Source: Roseiarcus sp963751165
GTDB lineage: Bacteria > Pseudomonadota > Alphaproteobacteria > Rhizobiales > Beijerinckiaceae
NCBI GenBank assembly: GCA_963751165.1
Contig: CAVVTP010000019.1
Coordinates: forward strand, 124,001-188,000
Length of the DNA stretch: 64,000 nt
Direction of reading: 5' to 3'
A program made the position numbers and the translations under genes. Below the pieces are notes generated by a model. It was not told the origin of the DNA and ran no database searches. It saw only the letters and a list, made by a program, of their open reading frames with translations. Shown piece after piece: positions 48,089 through 56,884 of the stretch (position 1 is its first letter; each line of letters opens with the position of its first letter).

Positions 48089-48634
48089 ATGGCTTTTGTC
48101 CGCGTTCTCCAGGGGCTGCCGACGACCATGCTCGCCGCCTTCCTGCTCGTCTCTCCGGCTGCGGCCCAGGACGGGCGGGCGCTGCAGGCGCAAAAGGCGA
48201 AAGCAGCGGCGGAGAAGGCGCCTGCGGACAAGTCCGTAGAAGCCGATGTGAGCCGATTCTGCGCCGCCGTGGCGCCTTCGATCGCCGAAGCGCGGATCGC
48301 GTGGCAGACGAAGCGTCTCGCCGAGCTCGATGCGCAGGTTAAGCAGCGGATCGCCGACCTCGAAAAGACAGAAGCCTCCGCGCAAGAGTGGATTGCCAAG
48401 CGCGAGGCGCTCGCGACGGCCGCCAATGACGGCCTTGTCGCCATCTTCGCCAAGATGGAGCCGGAGGCCGCCGCCCGCGAGTTGAGCGCCCTGGACGACC
48501 GTATGGCTGCCGCGATTCTCGGCAAGCTGAAGCCGAATGCGGCGGGCGCGATTCTCGACGAAATGGAGGCCGATCGCGCTAGCCGCCTCGTCGGCGTTCT
48601 CTCGGCCGCGAATGTCGAAGGCAAGAAATCGTAA
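48089..48634 (+). CDS. motE: MotE-like secreted chaperone protein
   Basis: 181-residue protein with an N-terminal signal (LPTTMLAAFLLVSPAAAQ), a coiled coil rich in Ala/Lys/Glu (about residues 30-110), and a C-terminal MgtE-N-like fold (LVAIFAKMEPEAAARELSAL, ILGKLKPNAAGAILDEMEAD). The arrangement and place between flgI and flgH match rhizobial MotE, a periplasmic chaperone of MotC. MotC is not in the window, so the role is by analogy. The flgH start directly follows its stop. Confidence 0.8.
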   Translation: MAFVRVLQGLPTTMLAAFLLVSPAAAQDGRALQAQKAKAAAEKAPADKSVEADVSRFCAAVAPSIAEARIAWQTKRLAELDAQVKQRIADLEKTEASAQEWIAKREALATAANDGLVAIFAKMEPEAAARELSALDDRMAAAILGKLKPNAAGAILDEMEADRASRLVGVLSAANVEGKKS

Positions 48635-49342
48635 ATGCGGACGCGCGCGCTTCCGCCCCTACTGGCCGCGCTCGCGCTCGGCGGCTGCTGGAACAGCCCG
48701 AGCGAGTTCATGCGCGAACCCAACTTCTCCCCAGTCGGGGCGGGCCTCGTGCCGGAGGAGACCTCTGCAATTCAGAGCGCCCGTACGCTCGCGCCGCAGA
48801 CGCCAGCCGTCGCGTTGCCTCCCTCCCTCTACTCCGAGCCGCGCGTCACTCACGTCGGAGACATCGTCAAAGTCATCATCGCCATCAACGACAAGGCGAC
48901 GCTCGGGAATACGAGCGGCCGCTCGCAGACGGCCAATGACGGCATGACAATCAACTACGGCTTCAACAACGGATCGTCCGCCTCTTCGTCGAATCAGCCG
49001 GCCCAGATCCTCGGCAACCTCGCGTCGACCTCGGCGACGCAGGGGCAGGGCAACATCGACCGCTCCGAGCAGATCCAGGTAACGGTGGCGGCGGTCGTCA
49101 CTCGGGTGCTGCCGAACGGCAATCTCGTTATCTCGGGCTCGCAGGAGGTGCGGGTCAATTATGAGCTTCGACAGCTCACCGTCGCGGGTATCGTGCGGCC
49201 CTACGACATCTCGCTGAACAACACCATCGCCTATGATCACATCGCCGAGGCGCGCATTTCCTATGGCGGACGCGGACGCGAAAGCGACGTGCAACAGCCG
49301 TCCTGGGGACAGCAGATCTATGACGCCGCCAAGCCATTCTAA
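48635..49342 (+). CDS. flgH: flagellar L-ring lipoprotein FlgH
   Basis: 235-residue outer-membrane ring protein. The lipobox LALGGC at residues 13-18 marks lipidation. Typical stretches are LYSEPRVTHVGDIVKVIIAI, VTVAAVVTRVLPNGNLVISG and VRVNYELRQLTVAGIVRPYD, ending near QQIYDAAKPF. The ATG follows the motE stop immediately. FliL follows after 11 bases. Confidence 0.96.
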   Translation: MRTRALPPLLAALALGGCWNSPSEFMREPNFSPVGAGLVPEETSAIQSARTLAPQTPAVALPPSLYSEPRVTHVGDIVKVIIAINDKATLGNTSGRSQTANDGMTINYGFNNGSSASSSNQPAQILGNLASTSATQGQGNIDRSEQIQVTVAAVVTRVLPNGNLVISGSQEVRVNYELRQLTVAGIVRPYDISLNNTIAYDHIAEARISYGGRGRESDVQQPSWGQQIYDAAKPF

Positions 49343-49353
49343 GGGGAGCGCTC

Positions 49354-49806
49354 ATGCCTGACCTCGCGCTGCCTCCGCCGGCGGCGAAGGGCTTCAAGGG
49401 CTCTCTGACGGAGATCGCAATCGTCGTGCTGATCGGCGCGGCGGTCGGGGCGGCGTTCGAGGCGACCCAGCCTGCGAAAAGTGCTGCAAGTCCAGATCTA
49501 GCCCCTGCGGAGTCCTTGTCCGTTTACGACTTGCCACCGATCGTCACCAATTTGGGTGGGCCGCAGGACACATGGATTCGCCTGGAGAGCTCGATCGTGT
49601 TCGACCCCAAGGCCATGCCGCATCCCCAAGCTGCCGCCGCCAAACTCGGAGACGACATTCTCGCTTATCTGCGGACTGTATCGCTGAAGCAGCTGGAAGG
49701 GCCCGTCGGACTCGAGAACCTCCGCCAGGACCTCAAGGAGCGGGCGGCGACGCGAACGGGCGGCAAGGTCCGCGAGTTCGTCATCCGCACGCTGGTCGTG
49801 CAATGA
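49354..49806 (+). CDS. fliL: flagellar basal-body protein FliL
   Basis: 150-residue single-pass membrane protein. One helix (TEIAIVVLIGAAVGAAF, residues about 19-35) is followed by a periplasmic domain with YDLPPIVTNLGGPQDTWIRL and VREFVIRTLVVQ. FliL associates with the stator and supports torque. The stop overlaps the fliP ATG (ATGA). Confidence 0.92.
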   Translation: MPDLALPPPAAKGFKGSLTEIAIVVLIGAAVGAAFEATQPAKSAASPDLAPAESLSVYDLPPIVTNLGGPQDTWIRLESSIVFDPKAMPHPQAAAAKLGDDILAYLRTVSLKQLEGPVGLENLRQDLKERAATRTGGKVREFVIRTLVVQ

Positions 49807-50534
49807 GGCTCCTCGTCGTAGCGGCCGCCGTCCTGCCTCCACTCTCTCCTGCGGCCGCGCAGACAGTCGATCTGAACGCTCTGCTTCCGGCTGGCGGCGT
49901 CTCGGCCAGCGGCCGGATCCTCGAGATGGTCGCGCTTCTGACCGTGCTGTCGGTCGCGCCCGGCCTCCTCATCATGGTGACGAGCTTCACGCGCTTCATC
50001 ATTGCGTTGTCATTCTTGCGATCCGGGCTCGGCGTACAGGGCGCGCCGGCCAATCTTGTGCTGATCAGCCTTGCGCTATTCATGACCTTCTTCGTCATGG
50101 CGCCGACCTTCGACCGCGCCTGGCAAAACGGGCTCAAGCCAATGCTGGACAATCAGATCAGCCAGCAGGACGCACTCGCTGCCGTCGCGCAGCCTTTTCG
50201 CGAATTCATGCTGTCGCAAGTGCGGGAGAAGGACATCGCATTGTTCGAGGACCTGTCGAAAGGTCGCTTCGACGCTGGCGACCGCGCCAAAGTCGATCTG
50301 AGGCTCCTCATTCCGGCTTATATGATCTCGGAGCTGAGGCGCGGCTTCGAGATCGGCTTTCTTGTGGTGCTGCCCTTTCTTGTCATCGACATGATCGTGG
50401 CGACGCTCACCATGTCGATGGGCATGATGATGCTGCCGCCTTCGGTCATCTCGCTGCCGGTCAAGATTCTGTTCTTCGTGCTGGTCGATGGCTGGAACCT
50501 GCTCGTCGGCAGTCTGGTCCGGTCGGCGACGTGA
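49803..50534 (+). CDS. fliP: flagellar export gate protein FliP
   Basis: 243-residue gate protein with a cleavable signal (RLLVVAAAVLPPLSPAAAQ). Hallmarks are SVAPGLLIMVTSFTRFIIAL, LSFLRSGLGVQGAPANLVLI, IPAYMISELRRGFEIGFLV and MSMGMMMLPPSVISLPVKIL. It forms the export pore with FliQ and FliR. Overlaps fliL by 4 bases. FliR is absent from the window. Confidence 0.96.
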   Translation: MRLLVVAAAVLPPLSPAAAQTVDLNALLPAGGVSASGRILEMVALLTVLSVAPGLLIMVTSFTRFIIALSFLRSGLGVQGAPANLVLISLALFMTFFVMAPTFDRAWQNGLKPMLDNQISQQDALAAVAQPFREFMLSQVREKDIALFEDLSKGRFDAGDRAKVDLRLLIPAYMISELRRGFEIGFLVVLPFLVIDMIVATLTMSMGMMMLPPSVISLPVKILFFVLVDGWNLLVGSLVRSAT

Positions 50535-50592
50535 GGTCCAGCCTCACGCAAGTCGGCGGACTTCAAATGGACCAGCTCGCCGGGGAGTCCCT

Positions 50593-51831
50593 ATGACCAT
50601 CCTGAATACAAGCGTTTCGGGCATGCTGGCCAATTCGGATTGGCTCTCGTCCATCTCGCAGAACGTCGCGAACGCCAATACGACCGGCTATAAGAACCAG
50701 GAAACAGATTTCTCGAGCATCGTCGACTCGGTCTCAGGCGCCGCGCCAGGTGGCGGCGTCACGAGCAGCGTAATCTCGCTCAACACGCTTCAAGGCAATA
50801 TTGCCTCGTCCGCGACCTCCACAAACCTCGCCGTTCAGGGCTCCGGATTTTTCGTCGTCTCCAACTCGAGCGGAGACTTGTTTCTCACGCGTGACGGTTC
50901 CTTCACGACAGACGCGTCCGGAAATCTCGTCAATAGCGGCGGCTATTATCTGATGGGGAGCGACATTCAGAGCGGCGCGGCCCCGCCGGCGGACGCGCTG
51001 GGCAGCTTGCAGATGGTCAATGTCGTGTCCTCCGGCGAGACCGCCTCGCCGACGACCAGCGCGTCGATCGCGGCCAATCTGCCTTCGACCGCGACGCCGG
51101 TCGCCGCCGCCGACCTGCCGTCCGCCAATTCGGCAAGTTCGACCTACACGGACGAAACCTCGCTCGTCGTCTACGACAACCTCGGCGGAGCGCACACGAT
51201 CAATCTCTACCTGACGAACACGGGCGCCAACACTTGGGAGGTCGACGCGTACGACGCGTCCGGCGCGGCGTCGGGTGGCGGCTTCCCCTATTCCTCCGGC
51301 CCGCTGGCGACGAGCACGCTCACTTTCGATCCGGCCAACGGAACGTTGTCCTCGGGGTCTCCCCTCTCGTTCACGGTCCCGGGAGGGCAGACAGTAAGTC
51401 TGAACCTCAGCAACACGACCCAGCTGGCGGCCGGTTTCAGCGTCAGCTCCGCGACCGCAAACGGCTCGGCGCCGGCGAGCCTTCAGGGCGTCTCCTTCTC
51501 GTCGAACGGCACGCTGTCGTTCAACTACTCCAACGGAGCCTCGATCGCCGCCTACGACATCCCGCTGGCCAATGTAGCGAGTCCGGACAATCTGACATCT
51601 GTCAACGGAAACGCCTTTTCGTCCAACTCGGCCTCGGGGCCAATCTTTCTGGGAACCGCAGGCTCGGGCAGCCTAGGATCCATCAATTCGTCTTCGCTCG
51701 AAAGCTCGACCGTCGATCTCGCGACCGAGCTCACCGACATGATCCAGGCGCAAAGCGCCTATGAGGCGAACTCCAAGGTGTTCCAGACGGGCGCTGATAT
51801 TCTCGACGTCCTGAATAACCTGAAACCGTGA
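50593..51831 (+). CDS. flgE: flagellar hook protein FlgE
   Basis: 412-residue hook subunit. The N-terminal rod/hook signature is SVSGMLANSDWLSSISQNVA, NANTTGYKNQETDF; the middle is FLTRDGSFTTDASGNLVNSG and a long Ser/Thr/Ala/Gly-rich surface domain; the C-terminus is MIQAQSAYEANSKVFQTGAD. ATG at 50593; an upstream frame extends without homology. Intact. FlgK follows after 19 bases. Confidence 0.94.
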   Translation: MTILNTSVSGMLANSDWLSSISQNVANANTTGYKNQETDFSSIVDSVSGAAPGGGVTSSVISLNTLQGNIASSATSTNLAVQGSGFFVVSNSSGDLFLTRDGSFTTDASGNLVNSGGYYLMGSDIQSGAAPPADALGSLQMVNVVSSGETASPTTSASIAANLPSTATPVAAADLPSANSASSTYTDETSLVVYDNLGGAHTINLYLTNTGANTWEVDAYDASGAASGGGFPYSSGPLATSTLTFDPANGTLSSGSPLSFTVPGGQTVSLNLSNTTQLAAGFSVSSATANGSAPASLQGVSFSSNGTLSFNYSNGASIAAYDIPLANVASPDNLTSVNGNAFSSNSASGPIFLGTAGSGSLGSINSSSLESSTVDLATELTDMIQAQSAYEANSKVFQTGADILDVLNNLKP

Positions 51832-51850
51832 CCGAGCAAGGAAAGGCGCC

Positions 51851-53354
51851 GTGACTCTTTCGGCCGCATTCAACATCATCAGCTCATCGTTTGCGGTCAA
51901 CGCGGCGCAGACGGCGGTCGTCTCGAACAATGTCGCCAACGCGAACACGCCCGGTTATTCGACCGAGACCGCGAATATCGTCGCGAATTCCTATGGCGGC
52001 GCCGACGTCGCCTCGGTGACGCGCGTCGCCAACGCGGCGCTGACCGAGCAGGTCTCGACGTCGACCGCGCAAGCCGCTGCGCAACAGGCGATCGCCAACG
52101 GCCTGGCGACGCTCGCCGCCACGGTCGACGACAGCGCTTCGGCCTCGTCGTCCTCCGGGGCGAACCAGAACGGCGCCTCGCCATCGGCGATGCTCGCCAA
52201 TCTGCAAAGCGCCTTGACGACCTACGAGGATTTTCCAACGTCCTCTTCGGCCGCCGACGCGGCGGTCACTGCCGCGTCACAGCTCACTACCTCTCTCAAC
52301 AGCGGCGCGGCGGCGGCCAATCAGGTGCGCGAGCAGGCCGACCAAGACATGGCTTCGTCGGTCGCCACGATCAATTCGCTGTTAAACCAGTTCACCGCAG
52401 CCAACAATGCGGTCGTGAGTGGCCTTGCGAGCGGCGCGAATGTCGCAAGCGCCGAGGATACGCGCGATTCGCTCGTGACCCAGCTCGCACAGCAGACCGG
52501 CGTAACGACGACGACCGCGGCGAACGGTTCGATGTCGATCTATACCGACAGCGGCGTGACGCTTTTCCAGGACACGCCGCGCACGGTCGCCTTCACCGCG
52601 ACGCCGACACTCGTCGACGGCGAGAGCGGACAGCCTGTGACCGTCGACGGCGTGCCGATCACGGGTCCGAATTCGCCGATGCCGATCCAGTCCGGGGCGC
52701 TGGCGGGCTACGCCGCGTTGCGCGACACGCTTGCGCCGCAATACGAGGCCCAGCTCGACCAGATCGCGGGCGGTCTCATCAACGCTTTCTCGGAAAGCGA
52801 CCAGTCGACGACGCCGACGCTCCCCTCGCTGCCCGGCCTCTTCACGACGCCGGGCGCAACGAGTCTGCCCTCGATCGTCGGCGGCGACCGGCCTCGCCGC
52901 CGCGATCGAGGTCAACCCGAACGTCGATCCATCGCAGGGCGGAAACGCCACGCTGCTGCAAAACGGCGGCATTTCGGACCCCGGCAACCCGGCCTACACC
53001 TACAATTCGACCGGGTCAGCGAGTTACACAGGGCGCCTCCAGGAACTCGTCAGCGCGATCGGCGCGACCCAGAGCTTTGATCCTTCCGCCGGCCTCGGCT
53101 CTTCGACGAGCCTCTCCGATTACGCCAACGCCTCGGTCAGTTGGATCCAGGGCGAGAACCAGCAGGCGAGCAACGCCTCGGCCTATCAGAATGCGCTCGC
53201 CACCCAGGCGTCGTCGGCGCTGTCGAACGCGACCGGCGTCAATCTCGATGCCCAACTGACCAATATGCTCAACCTCGAAAACACCTACGCCTCGTCGGCG
53301 AAGCTGCTGACGACCGTCAACAGCATGTTCTCCGCTCTCCTGGACGCGGCATGA
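51851..53354 (+). CDS. flgK: hook-associated protein FlgK, one frameshift
   Basis: About 500-residue hook-filament junction protein. A GTG start at 51851 gives LSAAFNIISSSFAVNAAQTA and VSNNVANANTPGYSTETANI. The frame changes near 52885 (LPSIVGG then GLAAAIEVNPNVDPSQGGNA). The C-terminus has GVNLDAQLTNMLNLENTYAS and AKLLTTVNSMFSALLDA, the family coiled coil. Both parts are good, so one indel is likely. Overlaps flgL (ATGA-type). Confidence 0.9.
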
Positions 53355-54415
53355 CTATGAGCCCGAATTTCGTCTCGAGCCAGTACCTGATCAGCAGCTT
53401 CGTACTTCCGGTGCAGCAGGCGCAGGCGCAGCTGACGACGGCGATGACCGAGGAATCGACCGGCCAATACGCCGATCTCGGCCTCCAGCTCGGCGAACAG
53501 TCCGGCTACGAGTTGTCGCTGAAGGAACAGGTCCAGCAGCTCCAGACGCTGACCGGAGGAAACGACGTCGTCTCGACCAGTCTGTCGACGGCGCAGAACG
53601 CCTTGTCGGCGATGAGTTCGAGCGCGCAATCGACGCTCAACGATCTGATCGCGTGGACGCCGAGCGCCAATTCCGGAGCGACGCTCCAGACGATGGGCCA
53701 ATCGGCCCTACAGGGGCTGATTGCCTCCGCCAACGCGACCTCGGGCGACCAATATGTGTTCGGCGGGATCAATACCTCGGCCGCGCCGATGGCGGACTAT
53801 TATTCGACCCCGACGTCGGCGGCAAAGACTGCGGTCGACAACGCGTTTCAGGCGACTTTCGGCTGCCTGCCGACCGACACGGCGGCTGCGAGCATAACCC
53901 CTGCGCAGATGCAGTCCTTTCTCGCGGGTCCGTTCGCGGCGCTGTTCTCCGGATCAAACTGGACGTCGGACTGGTCGTCGGCTTCAAGCACGAACACCAG
54001 CGCCGAGATCGCGCCCGGGCAAACGGTCGAGACATCGACCAATGCGAACCAGCCCGGGTTCCAGGAGCTCGCCCAGGCCTATACGATGCTGTCCGAATTC
54101 GGCGGCTCCGGGCTCAGCGCGACCGCACAGCAGGCGGTCGCCTCGGCGGCGACGTCGCTGATCACGCAAGGCCAGGCTTCGCTCACCGATACGCAGGCGG
54201 CGCTCGGCGCGACCCAGAGCGCGGTGACCGACGCCAACAACACGATGAGCACGCAGCTCACCCTCGTGCAACAGCAGGTCGACGGTCTCGACGACGTCGA
54301 TCAGACCGCGACCGCGGCGCAGATCTCGAGCCTGACCAATCAGATCCAGATGGCCTACGAGCTGACCGCACGGATCCAGCAGCTCAATCTCGCCCAATAC
54401 CTGCCCGTCCCCTGA
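53351..54415 (+). CDS. flgL: hook-associated protein FlgL
   Basis: 354-residue second junction protein, flagellin-like. The N-terminal helix (LISSFVLPVQQAQAQLTTAM, TEESTGQYADLGLQLG) and C-terminal helix (SLTNQIQMAYELTARIQQLN) would pair as in flagellin; the central DQYVFGGINTSAAP is the FlgL signature. ATG at 53351 overlaps the flgK stop. Intact. Confidence 0.9.
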   Translation: MTMSPNFVSSQYLISSFVLPVQQAQAQLTTAMTEESTGQYADLGLQLGEQSGYELSLKEQVQQLQTLTGGNDVVSTSLSTAQNALSAMSSSAQSTLNDLIAWTPSANSGATLQTMGQSALQGLIASANATSGDQYVFGGINTSAAPMADYYSTPTSAAKTAVDNAFQATFGCLPTDTAAASITPAQMQSFLAGPFAALFSGSNWTSDWSSASSTNTSAEIAPGQTVETSTNANQPGFQELAQAYTMLSEFGGSGLSATAQQAVASAATSLITQGQASLTDTQAALGATQSAVTDANNTMSTQLTLVQQQVDGLDDVDQTATAAQISSLTNQIQMAYELTARIQQLNLAQYLPVP

Positions 54416-54430
54416 CCTCTCAGGATTGCG

Positions 54431-54778
54431 ATGTACGAATTCGCCTACAACGAAGCGGTCGAGGATTCGCACCAGACGATGCGGGCGCGCGAGCGCGCGG
54501 CGATGGACCGCGTGATCGGCATGCTGCGAGCGGCGCAGGAGAAGGGGCCTCTGTCGCGCGAGCGGGTCGAGGCGCTGTTCTATCTGCGCCGGCTGTGGAC
54601 GATCTTTCTCGACGATCTCAAGGACCCGAACAACGAGCTGCCGGCCCAGTTGCGCGCCGGCATCATCTCGATCGGCATCTGGATGATGAAGGAGATCGAC
54701 CGCATGCGCGCCCGAGTCACCGATGACCTCGCACCGATGATCGAGATCAACGAGATCATCCGCGACGGGCTCAAGTGA
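54431..54778 (+). CDS. flaF: flagellar regulator FlaF
   Basis: 115-residue cytosolic protein. The N-terminus MYEFAYNEAVEDSHQTMRAR, and the middle EALFYLRRLWTIFLDDLKDP with NELPAQLRAGIISIGIWMMK match FlaF. In alphaproteobacteria FlaF works with FlbT to control flagellin translation and secretion. FlbT starts 7 bases after its stop. Confidence 0.93.
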   Translation: MYEFAYNEAVEDSHQTMRARERAAMDRVIGMLRAAQEKGPLSRERVEALFYLRRLWTIFLDDLKDPNNELPAQLRAGIISIGIWMMKEIDRMRARVTDDLAPMIEINEIIRDGLK

Positions 54779-54785
54779 GGCGGCG

Positions 54786-55187
54786 ATGAACATCACGCTG
54801 AGAGCCGGCGAGCGTTTTTTCATCAATGGCGCGGTCATTCGCGTCGACCGCAAGGCAACGATCGAGCTCTTGAACGACGTGACGTTCCTGCTCGAAAACC
54901 ACGTCATGCAGGCGAAGGAAGCGACGACGCTGACCCGCCAGATCTATTTCGCGGTGCAGATCATGCTGATGGACCCCGCTGCGGCCGCGACCGCGACGCC
55001 GCTCGCTAGCTCGCTGATGGAGACGGCGCTGGGGGCCTATCGCACGCCCCAGCTGATCTCGAGCCTGAGGGGCGTCGCCCAATCGCTCGCCAAGGGACGC
55101 CACTTCGAAGCGATGAAGGCGCTGCGCGCCCTCTTTCCGCTGGAAGATTGCGAGCTCGAAACCGAAGCTGAGCAAAGCGCCGCCTGA
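54786..55187 (+). CDS. flbT: flagellin mRNA regulator FlbT
   Basis: 133-residue protein. ITLRAGERFFINGAVIRVDR, VTFLLENHVMQAKEATTLTR and QIYFAVQIMLMDPAAA are the FlbT family blocks. It binds the flagellin mRNA leader and affects its stability or translation; in rhizobia it may act positively. Cotranscribed with flaF and flgD. The flagellin gene itself is outside the window. Confidence 0.93.
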   Translation: MNITLRAGERFFINGAVIRVDRKATIELLNDVTFLLENHVMQAKEATTLTRQIYFAVQIMLMDPAAAATATPLASSLMETALGAYRTPQLISSLRGVAQSLAKGRHFEAMKALRALFPLEDCELETEAEQSAA

Positions 55188-55204
55188 AGCAGGAGAACGT
55201 GCCC

Positions 55205-55618
55205 ATGACCGTGACCGCCGCCAACCCCGTCGCGAGCCCCGCCGCGTCCGCCTCCACCGCTTCGTCTTCGGCTGCCGCCTCGACCAATTCGCTGAGCTAC
55301 AACGACTTCCTCACCCTGCTCATGGCGGAGATGAAGAACCAGGACCCGACCCAGCCGATGGACCCGGCGCAGATGGTGTCGCAGCTCGCGACCGTGTCCG
55401 AGGTCGGCCAGGCGGTGCAGACGAACACCAACCTCGCCTCGCTCCTCACCGCGACCTCGCTGACCCAGGCCGAGAACCTGGTCGGCCAGACGATCACCTC
55501 GGCCGACGGCTCGACCTCGGGCCAGGTCGCGTCGGTTAGCGTGACGAGCTCGGGTTCGGTGGCGACGCTGACGAACGGGGCGACCGTTTCCCTTACCAAT
55601 GGCGCGAGCGTGCAATGA
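55205..55618 (+). CDS. flgD: hook-cap scaffold protein FlgD
   Basis: 137-residue hook-assembly cap. SLSYNDFLTLLMAEMKNQDP with TQPMDPAQMVSQLATVSEVG is the N-terminal FlgD signature. The C-terminal FlgD Ig/tudor domains are absent, giving a short form found in alphaproteobacteria. ATG at 55205 is favoured over GTG 55199 because of AGGAG at about 55190. The stop overlaps the fliQ ATG by 4 bases. Confidence 0.9.
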   Translation: MTVTAANPVASPAASASTASSSAAASTNSLSYNDFLTLLMAEMKNQDPTQPMDPAQMVSQLATVSEVGQAVQTNTNLASLLTATSLTQAENLVGQTITSADGSTSGQVASVSVTSSGSVATLTNGATVSLTNGASVQ

Positions 55619-55884
55619 ACGAAGGCGACGCGGTCGACCTCGTCCAGGCGGCGATCTGGATGATCATCGTCGGCGCGGGGCCCGCGGTCGCAGCGGCGAT
55701 GGTGGTCGGCGTCGCCATCGCGCTCCTCCAGGCGCTGACCCAAGTGCAGGAAATGACGCTCACCTTCGTACCGAAGATGATCGCCATCTTCGTCGCCGGA
55801 ACCCTGACTGCGAGCTTCGTCGGCAGCAAGTTCGAGGCTTTCACCGAGGCGACCTACGCCCGGATCGAGGTGGGGTACAAGTGA
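55615..55884 (+). CDS. fliQ: flagellar export gate protein FliQ
   Basis: 89-residue protein with two hydrophobic helices (AAIWMIIVGAGPAVAAAMVV and TLTFVPKMIAIFVAGTLTAS). The blocks GVAIALLQALTQVQEMTLTF are typical of FliQ. It completes the FliPQR pore. It is the last flagellar gene here; fliR and flhA do not follow. A short GC palindrome without a T-run sits at its end. Confidence 0.94.
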   Translation: MNEGDAVDLVQAAIWMIIVGAGPAVAAAMVVGVAIALLQALTQVQEMTLTFVPKMIAIFVAGTLTASFVGSKFEAFTEATYARIEVGYK

Positions 55885-56118
55885 GCCCGGTCCGGGCGAG
55901 CCACGGCGGCAAGCGGAAGCCCTGCCGCCAGACGCCCGTCGCGCCAAGTTTAGCGCCGATTGAGCCGCGTGCCCCGATTGTTCAAAGAGCTGGCGCCCCT
56001 TTTACCCGTTTAGCGGCGGGTCGAAAAAGCGATCTGCATAGGCGCCGTTTGGTTTGCGGCGACCAGCCCTCCCGCGGGAAAAAATGTCGCGCCTGTTCCC
56101 GCGGGGGACATGAGGTCA

Positions 56119-56664
56119 TCAACGCCCGTAAAGACCAATCAACGTCGCCTTCGCGAGCGTGTGGGCATTGACGTTGAAGCCGACGGCGGCCGGCGAGGCG
56201 TTGGAGTCGAGGTCGAACTTGGCCACGTCGAGCGCGTAAACGGTTATGTGATAATGATGCGGCCGGCCCGGCGGCGGACACGGGCCGCCATAGCCCATCT
56301 GACTGTAATCGTTGCGAACCTGGAGTGCGCCTGCCGGCAACCCCGTTCCGTTGCCTGCACCCTTTGGCAATCCGGTCGTATCTGGCGGCAGATCGGCCAC
56401 CCACCAGTGCCAGAAGCCACTGCCGGTCGGCGCGTCGGGATCGAAAATGCTGACGGCGAAGCTCTTCGTCCCCTTGGGCGCGCCCGACCAGGAAAGCGCC
56501 GGCGACACGTTCTTGCCCGTGCAGCCCCAGCTGTTGAACACCTGCTCGTCGGCGATCTTGCCGCCCGACTTCACGTCCGGGCTCGTCAAACTCATCGCAT
56601 TGGCGGCGCTCGCGCATGCGAGGCCGGCAACGGCCAAGATGCCGAAGATCCCAATTGCTCTCAT
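56119..56664 (-). CDS. YbhB/YbcL-type PEBP-family protein, exported
   Basis: 181-residue phosphatidylethanolamine-binding-protein fold. A signal peptide (MRAIGIFGILAVAGLACASA, cut before NA) precedes SLTSPDVKSGGKI. Family motifs are SPALSWSGAPKGTKSFAVS, IFDPDAPTGSGFWHWWVADL and YGGPCPPPGRPHHYHITVYA. Bacterial members may inhibit proteases or kinases; the role is unknown. Convergent with the flagellar operon end. Confidence 0.92.
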   Translation of the reverse strand: MRAIGIFGILAVAGLACASAANAMSLTSPDVKSGGKIADEQVFNSWGCTGKNVSPALSWSGAPKGTKSFAVSIFDPDAPTGSGFWHWWVADLPPDTTGLPKGAGNGTGLPAGALQVRNDYSQMGYGGPCPPPGRPHHYHITVYALDVAKFDLDSNASPAAVGFNVNAHTLAKATLIGLYGR

Positions 56665-56780
56665 AGTTCATGTCCTCCCGAGGAGCCGGCGAACGCGGCC
56701 GACGGCCGCCCGGCTCATACGATTATTCGACGGACCAAGGTCAGGATGCAAGGGCGAGGCGCAGCGAACTTGCGCCTCTC

Positions 56781-56800
56781 ATAGGGTATGGGGGTATATA
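56781..56800. promoter_or_regulatory. candidate metalloregulator (DmeR/RcnR-type) operator
   Basis: ATAGGGTATGGGGGTATATA has a G-tract flanked by TAT/ATA, similar to the operators of RcnR/DmeR regulators (AT-rich arms around a G6 or C6 tract). It lies 10 bases before the dmeR stub and about 85 bases ahead of the CDF exporter. Regulator identity is inferred. Confidence 0.5.
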
Positions 56801-56809
56801 GGGAAAGGC

Positions 56810-56875
56810 ATGACCCACACGATCCGGAGACGGTCCGGTGCGTTTGTTCGCGTCTTGCGCGCCTTCCTCAGATAA
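56810..56875 (+). pseudogene. stub of a DmeR-type regulator (21 codons)
   Basis: ATG at 56810 opens a 21-codon frame beginning MTHTIR and ending VLRAFLR. MxHTIR with a following Arg/Val-rich helix resembles the N-terminus of FrmR/RcnR/DmeR proteins (about 90 residues), but the metal-binding Cys/His residues are absent and a stop follows at once. It may be a regulator reduced by an internal deletion. The resemblance is only about 6 residues plus context, so this is tentative. Confidence 0.35.
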
Positions 56876-56884
56876 GGCTCACCC

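Noticed and set aside
55885..55897. Terminator hairpin after fliQ (GCCCGGTCCGGGC)
   Set aside because: The loop is too short and no T-run follows.
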